Translations under genes and position numbers: made by a program
Notes under the pieces: generated by a model
Told to the model about the DNA's origin: nothing
Seen by the model: the letters and a program-made list of their open reading frames with translations, nothing else
The model's database searches: none
Source of the DNA: Micromonospora ferruginea
Lineage (GTDB): Bacteria; Actinomycetota; Actinomycetes; Mycobacteriales; Micromonosporaceae
Length of the DNA stretch: 64,000 bases
Assembly (NCBI RefSeq): GCF_013694245.2
Contig: NZ_CP059322.2
Span: forward strand, 5,463,001-5,527,000
Direction: 5' to 3'
Shown here: in pieces, positions 24,669-31,562 of the stretch
Layout of the letters: every line of letters begins with the position of its first letter
How positions within the stretch are numbered: the stretch's first letter is position 1

Positions 24669-26105
24669 TCAGCGCCGGGCGGCGAGCGGAGCGGTGCGGG
24701 CCAGCCGGTCGGGATAGAACGCCGGTTCGGCGCCGGGCCGCCAGGGCAGCGCCGCGACCAGCACGATCAGCGCGATGGCCAGGGAGTTCTCCATCAGCGC
24801 GCCGAACAGGCCGTCCTGGTAGTGGGACACCTCGGGGAGCTGGTGCTCGTACGGCCAGATCGGTGAGATCAGGAACAGCAGGTAGAGCCCGAGCGCGCCG
24901 GCCGCGTGCCGGAGCCCGGTCAGCGTGGGATACCAGATCGGCGGGCGCAACGTGGGTACGCCGTTCGTGGCGGGCAGCGTGCTGCCGCGCAGCGGCAGGC
25001 CCCGGCTCGCGTCGCGGCGGCGCACCGCGGCGTCGGCCAGCACCACGATCGCCGGGATCACCCAGACCAGGTGGTGCGACCAGGAGATCGGGCTGATCAC
25101 GTTGGCGGTGAGCCCGACCAGCGTGAACGCGGTCAGCTCGTCGCCGTCCGCGCGGGCGTTGATCGCCCGGGACAGGCCCAGCGCCAGCACCAGCACCGAG
25201 AAGGCGAGCCAGAGCAGCCCGGGGGTCTCGATCGAGTCGTACAGCCGCGCCAGCAGGCCGGCGAGGGACTGGTTGGCGGTCATGTCGGCGGCGCCGACCC
25301 GCTCGGTCTGCCACAGCACGTCGGTGAAGTAGGTGCGGGACTCCGCGCCGACCACGCCGAACGTCGCGAGCGTCACGCCGACCGCGGTGCCGACCGCGAT
25401 CCACGCGGCGCGCCACTGCCGGGTGAGCATCAGGTAGCCCACGAACAGCGCCGGGGTGAGCTTGACCGCGGTGGCGAGCCCGATGCCGACCCCGGCCCAG
25501 GCGCCGCTGTAGACGAAGCGGGCCAGCGGCGTCTCGGCGGTCTCGTGGTGGGTGCCGCGCCGGGCCCGCCAGCGCAGACCCACCAGGTCCGCCATGATCA
25601 ACGCGAAGAGCAGCAGGTTGACCTGGCCGTAGCCGAGGGTCTCCCGGGACGGCTCGATGGCCACGGCGAGCGGGGTGGCGATGCCGACGGTGAACCAGAG
25701 CGGCCAGCCGAGCCGGTCCACGATCGGGCGCAGCAACGCGGCCAGCACGACGGCGAGCGCGGCGATGCTGGCCAGCGCGTTGACGAACCCGGCGCCGTCC
25801 ACCGGCAGCCAGGACATGGGCAGCATGACCAGGGCGGCGAAGGGTGGATAGGTGAAGCCGAGGGTCGTCGAGGGCGCGACGAAGTCGTACAGCTCGTTGC
25901 CGTTCGCCCACCACAGCACCGCACCGTGGTAGATCTTCATGTCGAAGAAGTTGTACGGCCGGCCGAAGGCGCCGATGGCGAGCCACGCCGCGTACGACAC
26001 GGCGGCCACGACGCCGATGCGTGTCGCGAGCCGTTGGTCGACCCCGAGGACGACGCGGGGGGCCGGGGTGGGGCGGTTGGTCCGTCTACCGACTGTCGTC
26101 GGCAT
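24669..26105 (-). CDS. Polytopic membrane glycosyltransferase, GT87/DUF2029-like
   Basis: A 478-residue protein with about ten membrane segments. The first loop contains FFDMKIYHGAVLWWANGNE and TLGFTYPPFAALVMLP, the DxK/H-containing and YPP motifs typical of DUF2029 alpha-mannosyltransferases (the family of PimE and related enzymes). SPISWSHHLVWVIPAI in a later helix-loop is also family-like. ATG 26105 starts the Arg-rich N-terminus just before the first helix; an upstream extension to 26219 lacks support. The likely donor is polyprenyl-phosphomannose, by family knowledge. Convergent with moaE. The 204 bases upstream to the DoxX gene hold nothing recognisable. Confidence 0.8.
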   Translation of the reverse strand: MPTTVGRRTNRPTPAPRVVLGVDQRLATRIGVVAAVSYAAWLAIGAFGRPYNFFDMKIYHGAVLWWANGNELYDFVAPSTTLGFTYPPFAALVMLPMSWLPVDGAGFVNALASIAALAVVLAALLRPIVDRLGWPLWFTVGIATPLAVAIEPSRETLGYGQVNLLLFALIMADLVGLRWRARRGTHHETAETPLARFVYSGAWAGVGIGLATAVKLTPALFVGYLMLTRQWRAAWIAVGTAVGVTLATFGVVGAESRTYFTDVLWQTERVGAADMTANQSLAGLLARLYDSIETPGLLWLAFSVLVLALGLSRAINARADGDELTAFTLVGLTANVISPISWSHHLVWVIPAIVVLADAAVRRRDASRGLPLRGSTLPATNGVPTLRPPIWYPTLTGLRHAAGALGLYLLFLISPIWPYEHQLPEVSHYQDGLFGALMENSLAIALIVLVAALPWRPGAEPAFYPDRLARTAPLAARR

Positions 26106-26309
26106 GGCGTGGCCACCCCCGTACCAAGGTCGTCGTGCCCGTCCAGGTCCAGAACGGAGCCTAGAACGGCGCCTCACGATGCTGCCTCCCGCGTTACGTG
26201 ACCGTGTCCGATCCCACACGTGTTCGCGACATTTCCGCCGCGTTAACGGGTCTCGGACGGTTCAGGTGATTGGTGGCCTTGCGGGGGGTGGTGGCCGTAC
26301 GGGTCTGGG

Positions 26310-26867
26310 TCAGCCGGGCATCCGGCGCGCGGTCGCGGCGGAGCGTACGGCGATCTTCGCCTCCCGGCGGGCGGTGCGGACCGCGCGCTTGACCGACCGG
26401 CGGGAGTGGTCGATCCGGTGGCCGGCGCGCCAGCGCAGCCCCGGCTTGCCCTCGGTGTCGGCGGCGGCGAGGAGGAGGCCGCCGAGCAGCCCGAGGTTCT
26501 TCAGGAAGTGGATCTGGTTGTTGTTGCGCGCGGCCGGGTCGTCGTTGTTCCAGAAGGGATGCCCGGCGGCGGTCGTCGGCACCAGGGTGCCGGCGAGCAC
26601 GAGCGCGGCCGGGCGGCTGAACCGGCCGGTGGCCAGCATCAGGCCGCCGACCAGTTGCGTCGCGGCGTTGGCCCGGATCAGCGTCTCGGTGTCGGTCGGG
26701 ATGCGCGGGTGCAGGTTCTGGATCAGCGGGGCGACCTTGTCGGTGACCGGCTTCGCGGCGGGCACCAGCCGTTCCGGGTTGCGCAGGTTGCGGGCGCCGC
26801 TGACCACGAAGATGCCGCTCAACATGACTCGGGCGAGGGAGCGCACGGGCTTCATGCTTCCAGTCAT
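26310..26867 (-). CDS. DoxX family membrane protein
   Basis: A 185-residue protein with the DoxX pattern: a first helix MLSGIFVVSGARNLRNP, a loop, ANAATQLVGGLMLATG as the second helix, PAALVLAGTLVPTTAAGHPF as the third and LKNLGLLGGLLLAAAD as the fourth. The last 45 residues are Arg-rich and cytoplasmic. DoxX proteins are linked to thiosulfate oxidation or redox stress but are mostly uncharacterised. A second ATG at 26855 is equally possible as start. Confidence 0.82.
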   Translation of the reverse strand: MTGSMKPVRSLARVMLSGIFVVSGARNLRNPERLVPAAKPVTDKVAPLIQNLHPRIPTDTETLIRANAATQLVGGLMLATGRFSRPAALVLAGTLVPTTAAGHPFWNNDDPAARNNNQIHFLKNLGLLGGLLLAAADTEGKPGLRWRAGHRIDHSRRSVKRAVRTARREAKIAVRSAATARRMPG

Positions 26868-26968
26868 ACCCCGTCGGAGACCCCATCACCCCTGCAACAC
26901 ACGAAAGGTATCGACGTCCGTCCGGTATCGATTTCAGCGACCGTCGCGGATGGACCGGCCGTTTTCGG

Positions 26969-26974
26969 TAAGGT
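26969..26974 (+). promoter_or_regulatory. Candidate -10 element, leaderless GNAT gene
   Basis: TAAGGT 7 nt before GTG 26982, with no ribosome binding site in between. Confidence 0.5.
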
Positions 26975-26981
26975 CGCGCGG

Positions 26982-27527
26982 GTGACGACGCTGCGACTTC
27001 GCCCGGAGGACCCGGCCGACGAGGCACCGGTGGCCCGGGTGCTCGCCGCCGCGTTCGCCCGACCCGACGTGGCCGCCCCGCCCGAGGTGGGTCTGGTCGA
27101 GGAGTTGCGGCACAGCGCCGCGTGGATCCCGGAGCTGGCCATGGTCGCCGAGTATGGCGGCGAGGTGGTGGGCTTCGCGCTGCTCACCCGGGTCCGGGTC
27201 CGCACCGACGGCGGCGGCTGGCCGGCGCTGGTGCTCGGGCCGGTGGCGGTGGCCCCGCACCGGCAGCGCGTCGGGCACGGCGCCGCCGTGGTGCAGGCGG
27301 CGCTCGACGCGGCCACGGAGTTGGACGAGCGGCTGGTGGTGGTGCTCGGCGACCCGGCGTACTACCGGCGGTTCGGCTTCGGGCCGGCGGACCGGTTGGG
27401 GCTGACCAGCCCGTGGTCCGGGCTGGGGGAGCCGTGGCAGGCGCTGGTGCTGCCGCCGTCCACCGGCGAGGAGCCGCCGCCCCCGGCCGGCGAGGTGGTC
27501 TTCCCGCCGCCCTGGTCGCGGGTCTGA
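26982..27527 (+). CDS. GNAT family N-acetyltransferase
   Basis: A 181-residue acetyltransferase of the YhbS-like group. LRLRPEDPADEAPVARVLAAA starts the fold; the acetyl-CoA-binding motif A is LGPVAVAPHRQRVGHGAAV at about 86-104, and LVVVLGDPAYYRRFGFGPA gives the characteristic motif with the Tyr-Tyr-x-x-Phe-Gly-Phe loop. Acceptor unknown. The GTG is preferred because the fold begins there and a TAAGGT box is adjacent; the frame extends far upstream only as antisense to the DoxX gene. Confidence 0.85.
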   Translation: MTTLRLRPEDPADEAPVARVLAAAFARPDVAAPPEVGLVEELRHSAAWIPELAMVAEYGGEVVGFALLTRVRVRTDGGGWPALVLGPVAVAPHRQRVGHGAAVVQAALDAATELDERLVVVLGDPAYYRRFGFGPADRLGLTSPWSGLGEPWQALVLPPSTGEEPPPPAGEVVFPPPWSRV

Positions 27528-27558
27528 CCCCCGGCGTCCCGGTCGGGCCGGTTGTCGC

Positions 27559-28794
27559 TCAGGTCGGCTGGGTGCGCAGGTAGCGGCCGAAGTGCGGCAC
27601 GGTGAACGCGACCGTCCCCCGCTCGCCGGAATAGATCAGGCCCTTCTTGATCAGCGCGTCCCGGGCCGGGGAGAGGCTGGCCGGCTTGCGGCCGAGCGCC
27701 CGCGCGATCTCGGCGGTGGGCACCGCGGCGTCCATGTCGTCGCGCGCGCCCTCCTCGCCGTCCACCAGCGCCAACGTGGCCATGGCCCGCATGTATTCGC
27801 GTTCGGCCGGGGTGGCCCGCTCGAACCGGGAGCCGAAGAAACCCACCGCCAGTTCCGCCTCCGCCTCCGGCGCGGCGACCCGGACGTCCGCCGCGGTGAT
27901 CGGCGAGCGGGGCGCGTGGTCCCAGGTCGCCTTCCCGTACGCCTGGACGAAGTAGGGGTAGCCGCCGGACTTCTCGTAGAGCAGGTCGAGCGCCTTCTGC
28001 TCGTACTCGACCTCCTCCCGCTCGGCCGGCGCGCAGAGTGCCTGGTCGGCGGCGATCCGGTCCAGCCGGTCGATCCGCTGGTAGCGGTAGAGCCGTTCGG
28101 AGTACGACTTGGCGGCGCTGAGCACCGCCGGCAGGTGCGGCAGGCCGGCGCCCACCACGATCAGCGGCGCGCCGAGTTGGGACAGCTCGTGGCAGGCGGC
28201 GCAGAGCGCGGACACGTCCTCGGCGCCGACGTCCTGCATCTCGTCGATGAAGATCGCGATGCCGGTGCCCACGTCGGTGGCGACCGCCGCCGCGTCGCTG
28301 AGCAGCTCGACCAGGTCGATCTCGATGTCACCGGAGTCGGCCCGGCCGCTGCTGGCCGGCACGTCGATGCCGGGCTGCCAGCGGTCGCGCAGCTTCGGCG
28401 CGGCGCCACCCCGTCCGGTCGGCGCGGAGCGCTGCGCGAACGCCTTGAGCACGCCGAGGAAGCCGTCGATCCGGTCCGGCGCGCGGTGGCGCGGGGCCAA
28501 CTCCCGGACCGCCATGTGCAGCGCGGCGGCGACCGGCCGGCGCAACGACTGGTCCGGCCGGGCCTCGATCTTGCCGGTGCCCCAGAGGTGGTTGATCGCC
28601 TCCGAGCGCAGCGTGTTGAGCAGGACCGTCTTGCCCACCCCGCGCAGCCCGGTGAGCATCAGGCTGCGTTCCGGCCGGCCGCGGGCGATGCGTTCCAGCA
28701 CCACGTCGAACACGTCCAGCTCCCGCCCCCGCCCGGCGAGTTCGGGCGGGCGCTGACCGGCGCCGGGGGCGTACGGGTTGCGGACGGGATCCAC
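27559..28794 (-). CDS. AAA ATPase with C-terminal winged-helix-like region
   Basis: A 411-residue ATP-binding protein. The N-terminus has NPYAPGAGQRPPELAGR, then Walker A LTGLRGVGKTVLLN at about 46-59, a Walker B-type IAIFIDEMQDVG at about 177-188, and a sensor-like LIVVGAGLPHL. The C-terminal third includes TAEIARALGRKPASLSPARD, a helix-turn-helix-like segment. The layout recalls ORC/Cdc6- and STAND-like ATPases that act as DNA-bound switches. The partner is unknown. The GTG start is leaderless-like (TACTCT 7 nt upstream), and two copies of an 18-bp dyad precede it. Convergent with the GNAT gene. Confidence 0.85.
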   Translation of the reverse strand: MDPVRNPYAPGAGQRPPELAGRGRELDVFDVVLERIARGRPERSLMLTGLRGVGKTVLLNTLRSEAINHLWGTGKIEARPDQSLRRPVAAALHMAVRELAPRHRAPDRIDGFLGVLKAFAQRSAPTGRGGAAPKLRDRWQPGIDVPASSGRADSGDIEIDLVELLSDAAAVATDVGTGIAIFIDEMQDVGAEDVSALCAACHELSQLGAPLIVVGAGLPHLPAVLSAAKSYSERLYRYQRIDRLDRIAADQALCAPAEREEVEYEQKALDLLYEKSGGYPYFVQAYGKATWDHAPRSPITAADVRVAAPEAEAELAVGFFGSRFERATPAEREYMRAMATLALVDGEEGARDDMDAAVPTAEIARALGRKPASLSPARDALIKKGLIYSGERGTVAFTVPHFGRYLRTQPT

Positions 28795-28801
28795 GGATCG
28801 C

Positions 28802-28807
28802 AGAGTA
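28802..28807 (-). promoter_or_regulatory. Candidate -10 element, leaderless AAA ATPase gene
   Basis: TACTCT on the minus strand, 7 nt before GTG 28794. The dyad at 28816-28833 covers its spacer and -35 region. Confidence 0.55.
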
Positions 28808-28815
28808 TCGGCTTC

Positions 28816-28833
28816 TCTAGCGGCCAGGCTAGA
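28816..28833. promoter_or_regulatory. Operator-like dyad TCTAGC-N6-GCTAGA, copy 1
   Basis: Perfect 6-bp arms around GGCCAG, overlapping the promoter of the AAA ATPase. The same arms with the same 6-nt spacing recur 69 bp away. CTAG is rare in this sequence. Confidence 0.55.
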
Positions 28834-28872
28834 CGTGCGTAGAGGCGGCTACCGCGTGTCGGCGTCGACAAG

Positions 28873-28914
28873 AAACTAGGGCTGTCTAGCGTGGATGCTA
28901 GACAGCCCTAGTTT
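28873..28914. promoter_or_regulatory. 18-bp perfect hairpin containing dyad copy 2; also terminator-like
   Basis: Arms of 18 bp (AAACTAGGGCTGTCTAGC at 28873-28890 and its complement at 28897-28914) with loop GTGGAT. The inner part is TCTAGC-N6-GCTAGA (28885-28902). It lies 15 bp past the stop of the LppU-like gene, and a T-rich run follows on the minus strand, so it may terminate that gene as well as bind a regulator. Confidence 0.65.
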
Positions 28915-28928
28915 TGCCTACCGCCGTC

Positions 28929-29759
28929 TCACCGCCGCTTCAGGCAGAGCACGAAGTCCAGCGTGTCCAGCTCACTGTCGAAGAAGTACCAGTCGGTGTA
29001 GCCGGTCACCTTCCCGCACTTCGCCTCGGCGTCCTTCTTGCCGCCGGTCGCGCCGTCGATCCGGCGCAGCACCTCGTACGTCTTCGGGGCGCAGTCGGCG
29101 ATCACCAGCTTCGGCTGGCCGCTGCCGCCCTCGTTGGCCACGCACTGACCCGCCTTGACGAAACGCGGATCGGTCGACGAGGCCGGCGCCGCCGCCGTGG
29201 GCGTCACCTCCGCCGCGTCGCTCGGCGCCGCCGCCGTCGGCTCCGCGGCCGGCGCGGTGGCGGCCGTCGTCCCGGCCGTCGGGCTCTCCTCGTCCCGGCC
29301 GAGCAGCCAGTACGCCCCGGCGCCGCCCAGCAGCAGCACCGCCAGCACGATCACCACCACGAGCAGCGGTCCCCGACCCCGCTTGGGCGGCGTCGGCTGG
29401 TCGTAGGGCGCCGGCCCGGCGAGGTACGGCGGCGGGCCGCCCGCGTACGGCGGCTGACCCCCGCCGGCGTACGGGCCCGGCCCGGCCGGGTAGGGCGACT
29501 GCCCGGTGTCGTAGGCCGGCGGCCCGGCCTGGTAGGGCGGTTGTCCGGCGTCGTAGGCCGGCTGCCCGGTCGGGTAGCCGGGGTCGGCCGGGTAGCCCTG
29601 GTGCGGCGGGGCGCCGGTCCACTCCGGCGCCGGCCCGTACTGCTGGGGCGGGCCGTACTGCGGGCCGCCCCGGTGCGGATCGGGGGCGTAGCCGTCGTCG
29701 GGGCGTCGTGCGCCCCACGGCTCGGGTGCGCCGCCGCCCGGTGGTCCGAAGTTCGACAT
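28929..29759 (-). CDS. LppU/SCO3897-like membrane-anchored protein
   Basis: A 276-residue protein. Residues 1-115 are low-complexity, rich in Pro, Gly, Tyr and Gln (repeated PPYxAGP-like units). One membrane helix follows (LLVVVIVLAVLLLGGAGAYW, about 120-140), then an Ala/Thr-rich linker and an extracellular domain of about 80 residues with four Cys. VKAGQCVANEG and VIADCAPKTYEVLRRI are typical of the actinobacterial LppU/SCO3897 group, whose role is unknown. CAGGAGG sits 6 nt before the ATG. Divergent from the EamA gene. Confidence 0.75.
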   Translation of the reverse strand: MSNFGPPGGGAPEPWGARRPDDGYAPDPHRGGPQYGPPQQYGPAPEWTGAPPHQGYPADPGYPTGQPAYDAGQPPYQAGPPAYDTGQSPYPAGPGPYAGGGQPPYAGGPPPYLAGPAPYDQPTPPKRGRGPLLVVVIVLAVLLLGGAGAYWLLGRDEESPTAGTTAATAPAAEPTAAAPSDAAEVTPTAAAPASSTDPRFVKAGQCVANEGGSGQPKLVIADCAPKTYEVLRRIDGATGGKKDAEAKCGKVTGYTDWYFFDSELDTLDFVLCLKRR

Positions 29760-29844
29760 GAACGCCTCCTGCGTACGCCAGTGCTGAGAGGCCGGCCACC
29801 AAGGGGCGACGCCGACGCCGTGGTCACCGTAGCGTGGTCCACCG

Positions 29845-30855
29845 ATGAGCTCACGCCCCACGACTGCGACGGACGCCACCGGAACCGCGGCGCCGCCGGC
29901 CCGGACCGCCCTGATCTGGACCGCACTGGCCCTGGTCTACGTCTTCTGGGGATCGACCTACCTGGGCATCCGGGTCGCCGTCGAATCCCTGCCGCCGCTC
30001 ACCTCCGCCGCGATGCGGTTCGCCGCCGCCGCCGCCGTCGTGCTCGCGCTGGTGCTCCGGCTCCGACGCGGTCCGGGATCGCTGCGCGTGCCGCCCCGCC
30101 ACCTCGGCTCGGCCGCGCTGGTCGGCGTGCTGCTGCTGGCTGGCGGCAACGGGCTGGTGGTGCTCGCCGAGTCGGGCCCGCCCGGCGACGCGGTGCCCTC
30201 CGGCGTCGCCGCGCTGCTGGTCGCCACCGTCCCGCTCCTCGTGGTGGTGCTCCGCACCGTCGGCGGGGACCGCCCCCGCCCGTGGACCTTCGTCGGCGTG
30301 GCGCTCGGCTTCGCCGGGCTCGTCCTGCTCGTGCTGCCCCGCGACGGCGTGGACGGCGTGCCGCTGGCCGGCGCGCTGACCGTCGTCGCTGGCGCGGTGA
30401 GCTGGTCGGTCGGCTCCTACCTGTCCGGCCGGATCCGGATGCCCGCCGACCCGTTCGTGGCCACCGTCTACGAGATGGTGGCCGGCGCGGTGGCGCTCAC
30501 CGTGATCGCGGCCGTGCGGGGAGAGCTGCGCGACTTCGACCCGGCCCAGGTGACCGGCCGGTCCTGGGTGGCGCTGGCGTACCTGATGGTGGCCGGCTCG
30601 CTGGTCGCCTTCACCGCGTACGTCTGGTTGCTCGCCCACGCGCCGATCTCCCTGGTCTCCACGTACGCGTACGTCAACCCGGCGGTCGCGGTGGCGCTCG
30701 GCGCGCTGCTCGTCGCCGAGCCGGTCACCGCGCAGGTGCTGCTCGGCGGCGCGGTGATCGTGGCCGGCGTGGCGGTGGTGGTGAGCACCGAACGTCCGCG
30801 CCGGAGGACGCCGGCAGCCGTCGACGGGGCGGCCCCGACGCCGGACGGGCGGTAG
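29845..30855 (+). CDS. EamA/DMT family transporter
   Basis: A 336-residue ten-helix drug/metabolite transporter. Two EamA repeats are visible: ALVYVFWGSTYLGIRVAVE with PPLTSAAMRFAAAA in the first, and AGAVSWSVGSYLSGR with AYLMVAGSLVAFTAYVWLL plus VSTYAYVNPAVAVALGALL in the second. The sequence resembles the YedA-like exporters of small metabolites. A TAGCGT element lies 9 nt before the ATG. The adjacent prepilin peptidase begins 11 bp past its stop. Confidence 0.88.
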   Translation: MSSRPTTATDATGTAAPPARTALIWTALALVYVFWGSTYLGIRVAVESLPPLTSAAMRFAAAAAVVLALVLRLRRGPGSLRVPPRHLGSAALVGVLLLAGGNGLVVLAESGPPGDAVPSGVAALLVATVPLLVVVLRTVGGDRPRPWTFVGVALGFAGLVLLVLPRDGVDGVPLAGALTVVAGAVSWSVGSYLSGRIRMPADPFVATVYEMVAGAVALTVIAAVRGELRDFDPAQVTGRSWVALAYLMVAGSLVAFTAYVWLLAHAPISLVSTYAYVNPAVAVALGALLVAEPVTAQVLLGGAVIVAGVAVVVSTERPRRRTPAAVDGAAPTPDGR

Positions 30856-30858
30856 CGT
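30853..30858 (+). promoter_or_regulatory. Candidate -10 element, leaderless prepilin peptidase gene
   Basis: TAGCGT 8 nt before GTG 30867, overlapping the end of the EamA gene. Confidence 0.45.
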
Positions 30859-30866
30859 CCCGGCCC

Positions 30867-31502
30867 GTGTCGACGGCGTCGGTGGTGGGGATCGCGGCGC
30901 TCGGAGGGCTGGTCGGCCGGCTCGCGGTGCCGCTCGGCCGCCACGTCCTCGGCGTACCTCCCGGCGGGCCTGCCGACGGCGGGGCGGTTGTCGGCGTGGC
31001 GGTCGCCGGGGCGGTGGTGTTCGGCGGCCTGGCCGCCCGGCGCGGCGCCGACCCCGCGCTGCCGGTGCTCCTGCTGATCGCGGCGGCCGGGCTGGTGCTC
31101 GCGGTGACCGACCTGATCGCGCTGCGACTGCCCGACCCGCTGGTGGGCGCGGTGGCGTTCGGCGGGCTCGGGCTGGCCGGGACGGCGCTGGTCGTCGGCG
31201 AACCGGGCCGCGCGGCGACCGCGCTGACCGGCGCCGGCCTGTCCCTGTGCGCATACCTGCTGCTCGCGCTGCTGCCGGGTGCCCGGCTCGGCTTCGGTGA
31301 CGTGAAGCTCGCCGCCGCCCTCGGGCTCCCGCTGGGCTGGCTCGGCTGGCCGACGCTCCGGCTCGGGCTGCTTCTCCCGCACGTGCTCGCCGGGACGCTG
31401 GTGCTCGTGCTGCTCGTCGCCGGCCGGATCCGCCGGGACACCCCGCTGCCGTTCGGCCCGGCGATCCTCACCGGCGCCTGGCTCGCCGCCGTGCTCACCT
31501 GA
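30867..31502 (+). CDS. A24 prepilin peptidase-like protein, orphan
   Basis: A 211-residue membrane protein with the two-aspartate signature of type IV prepilin peptidases: VTDLIALRLPDPL and GFGDVKLAAALGLPLGWLG, the latter matching the GxGDxK/xL motif. About six membrane segments are seen. The N-terminal cysteine-containing methylase region of full-length PilD is absent, as in the short TadV/CpaA-like enzymes. No pilin or secretion ATPase gene is in the window, so the substrate is not apparent. The stop is directly followed by a GGGGCCCC repeat. Confidence 0.8.
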   Translation: MSTASVVGIAALGGLVGRLAVPLGRHVLGVPPGGPADGGAVVGVAVAGAVVFGGLAARRGADPALPVLLLIAAAGLVLAVTDLIALRLPDPLVGAVAFGGLGLAGTALVVGEPGRAATALTGAGLSLCAYLLLALLPGARLGFGDVKLAAALGLPLGWLGWPTLRLGLLLPHVLAGTLVLVLLVAGRIRRDTPLPFGPAILTGAWLAAVLT

Positions 31503-31510
31503 ACGTAGCG

Positions 31511-31562
31511 GTGAGAAGGGGCCCCTTCTCTACCGTAGGCGTTAAGAAGGGGCCCCGCCTTT
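31511..31562. repeat. Dispersed GGGGCCCC hairpin element, copy 2
   Basis: Contains the perfect 18-bp palindrome GAGAAGGGGCCCCTTCTC (31513-31530) and, after AGGC, GTTAAGAAGGGGCCCC (31541-31556). It fills almost the entire gap between two convergent genes, so it may terminate both. Confidence 0.8.
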
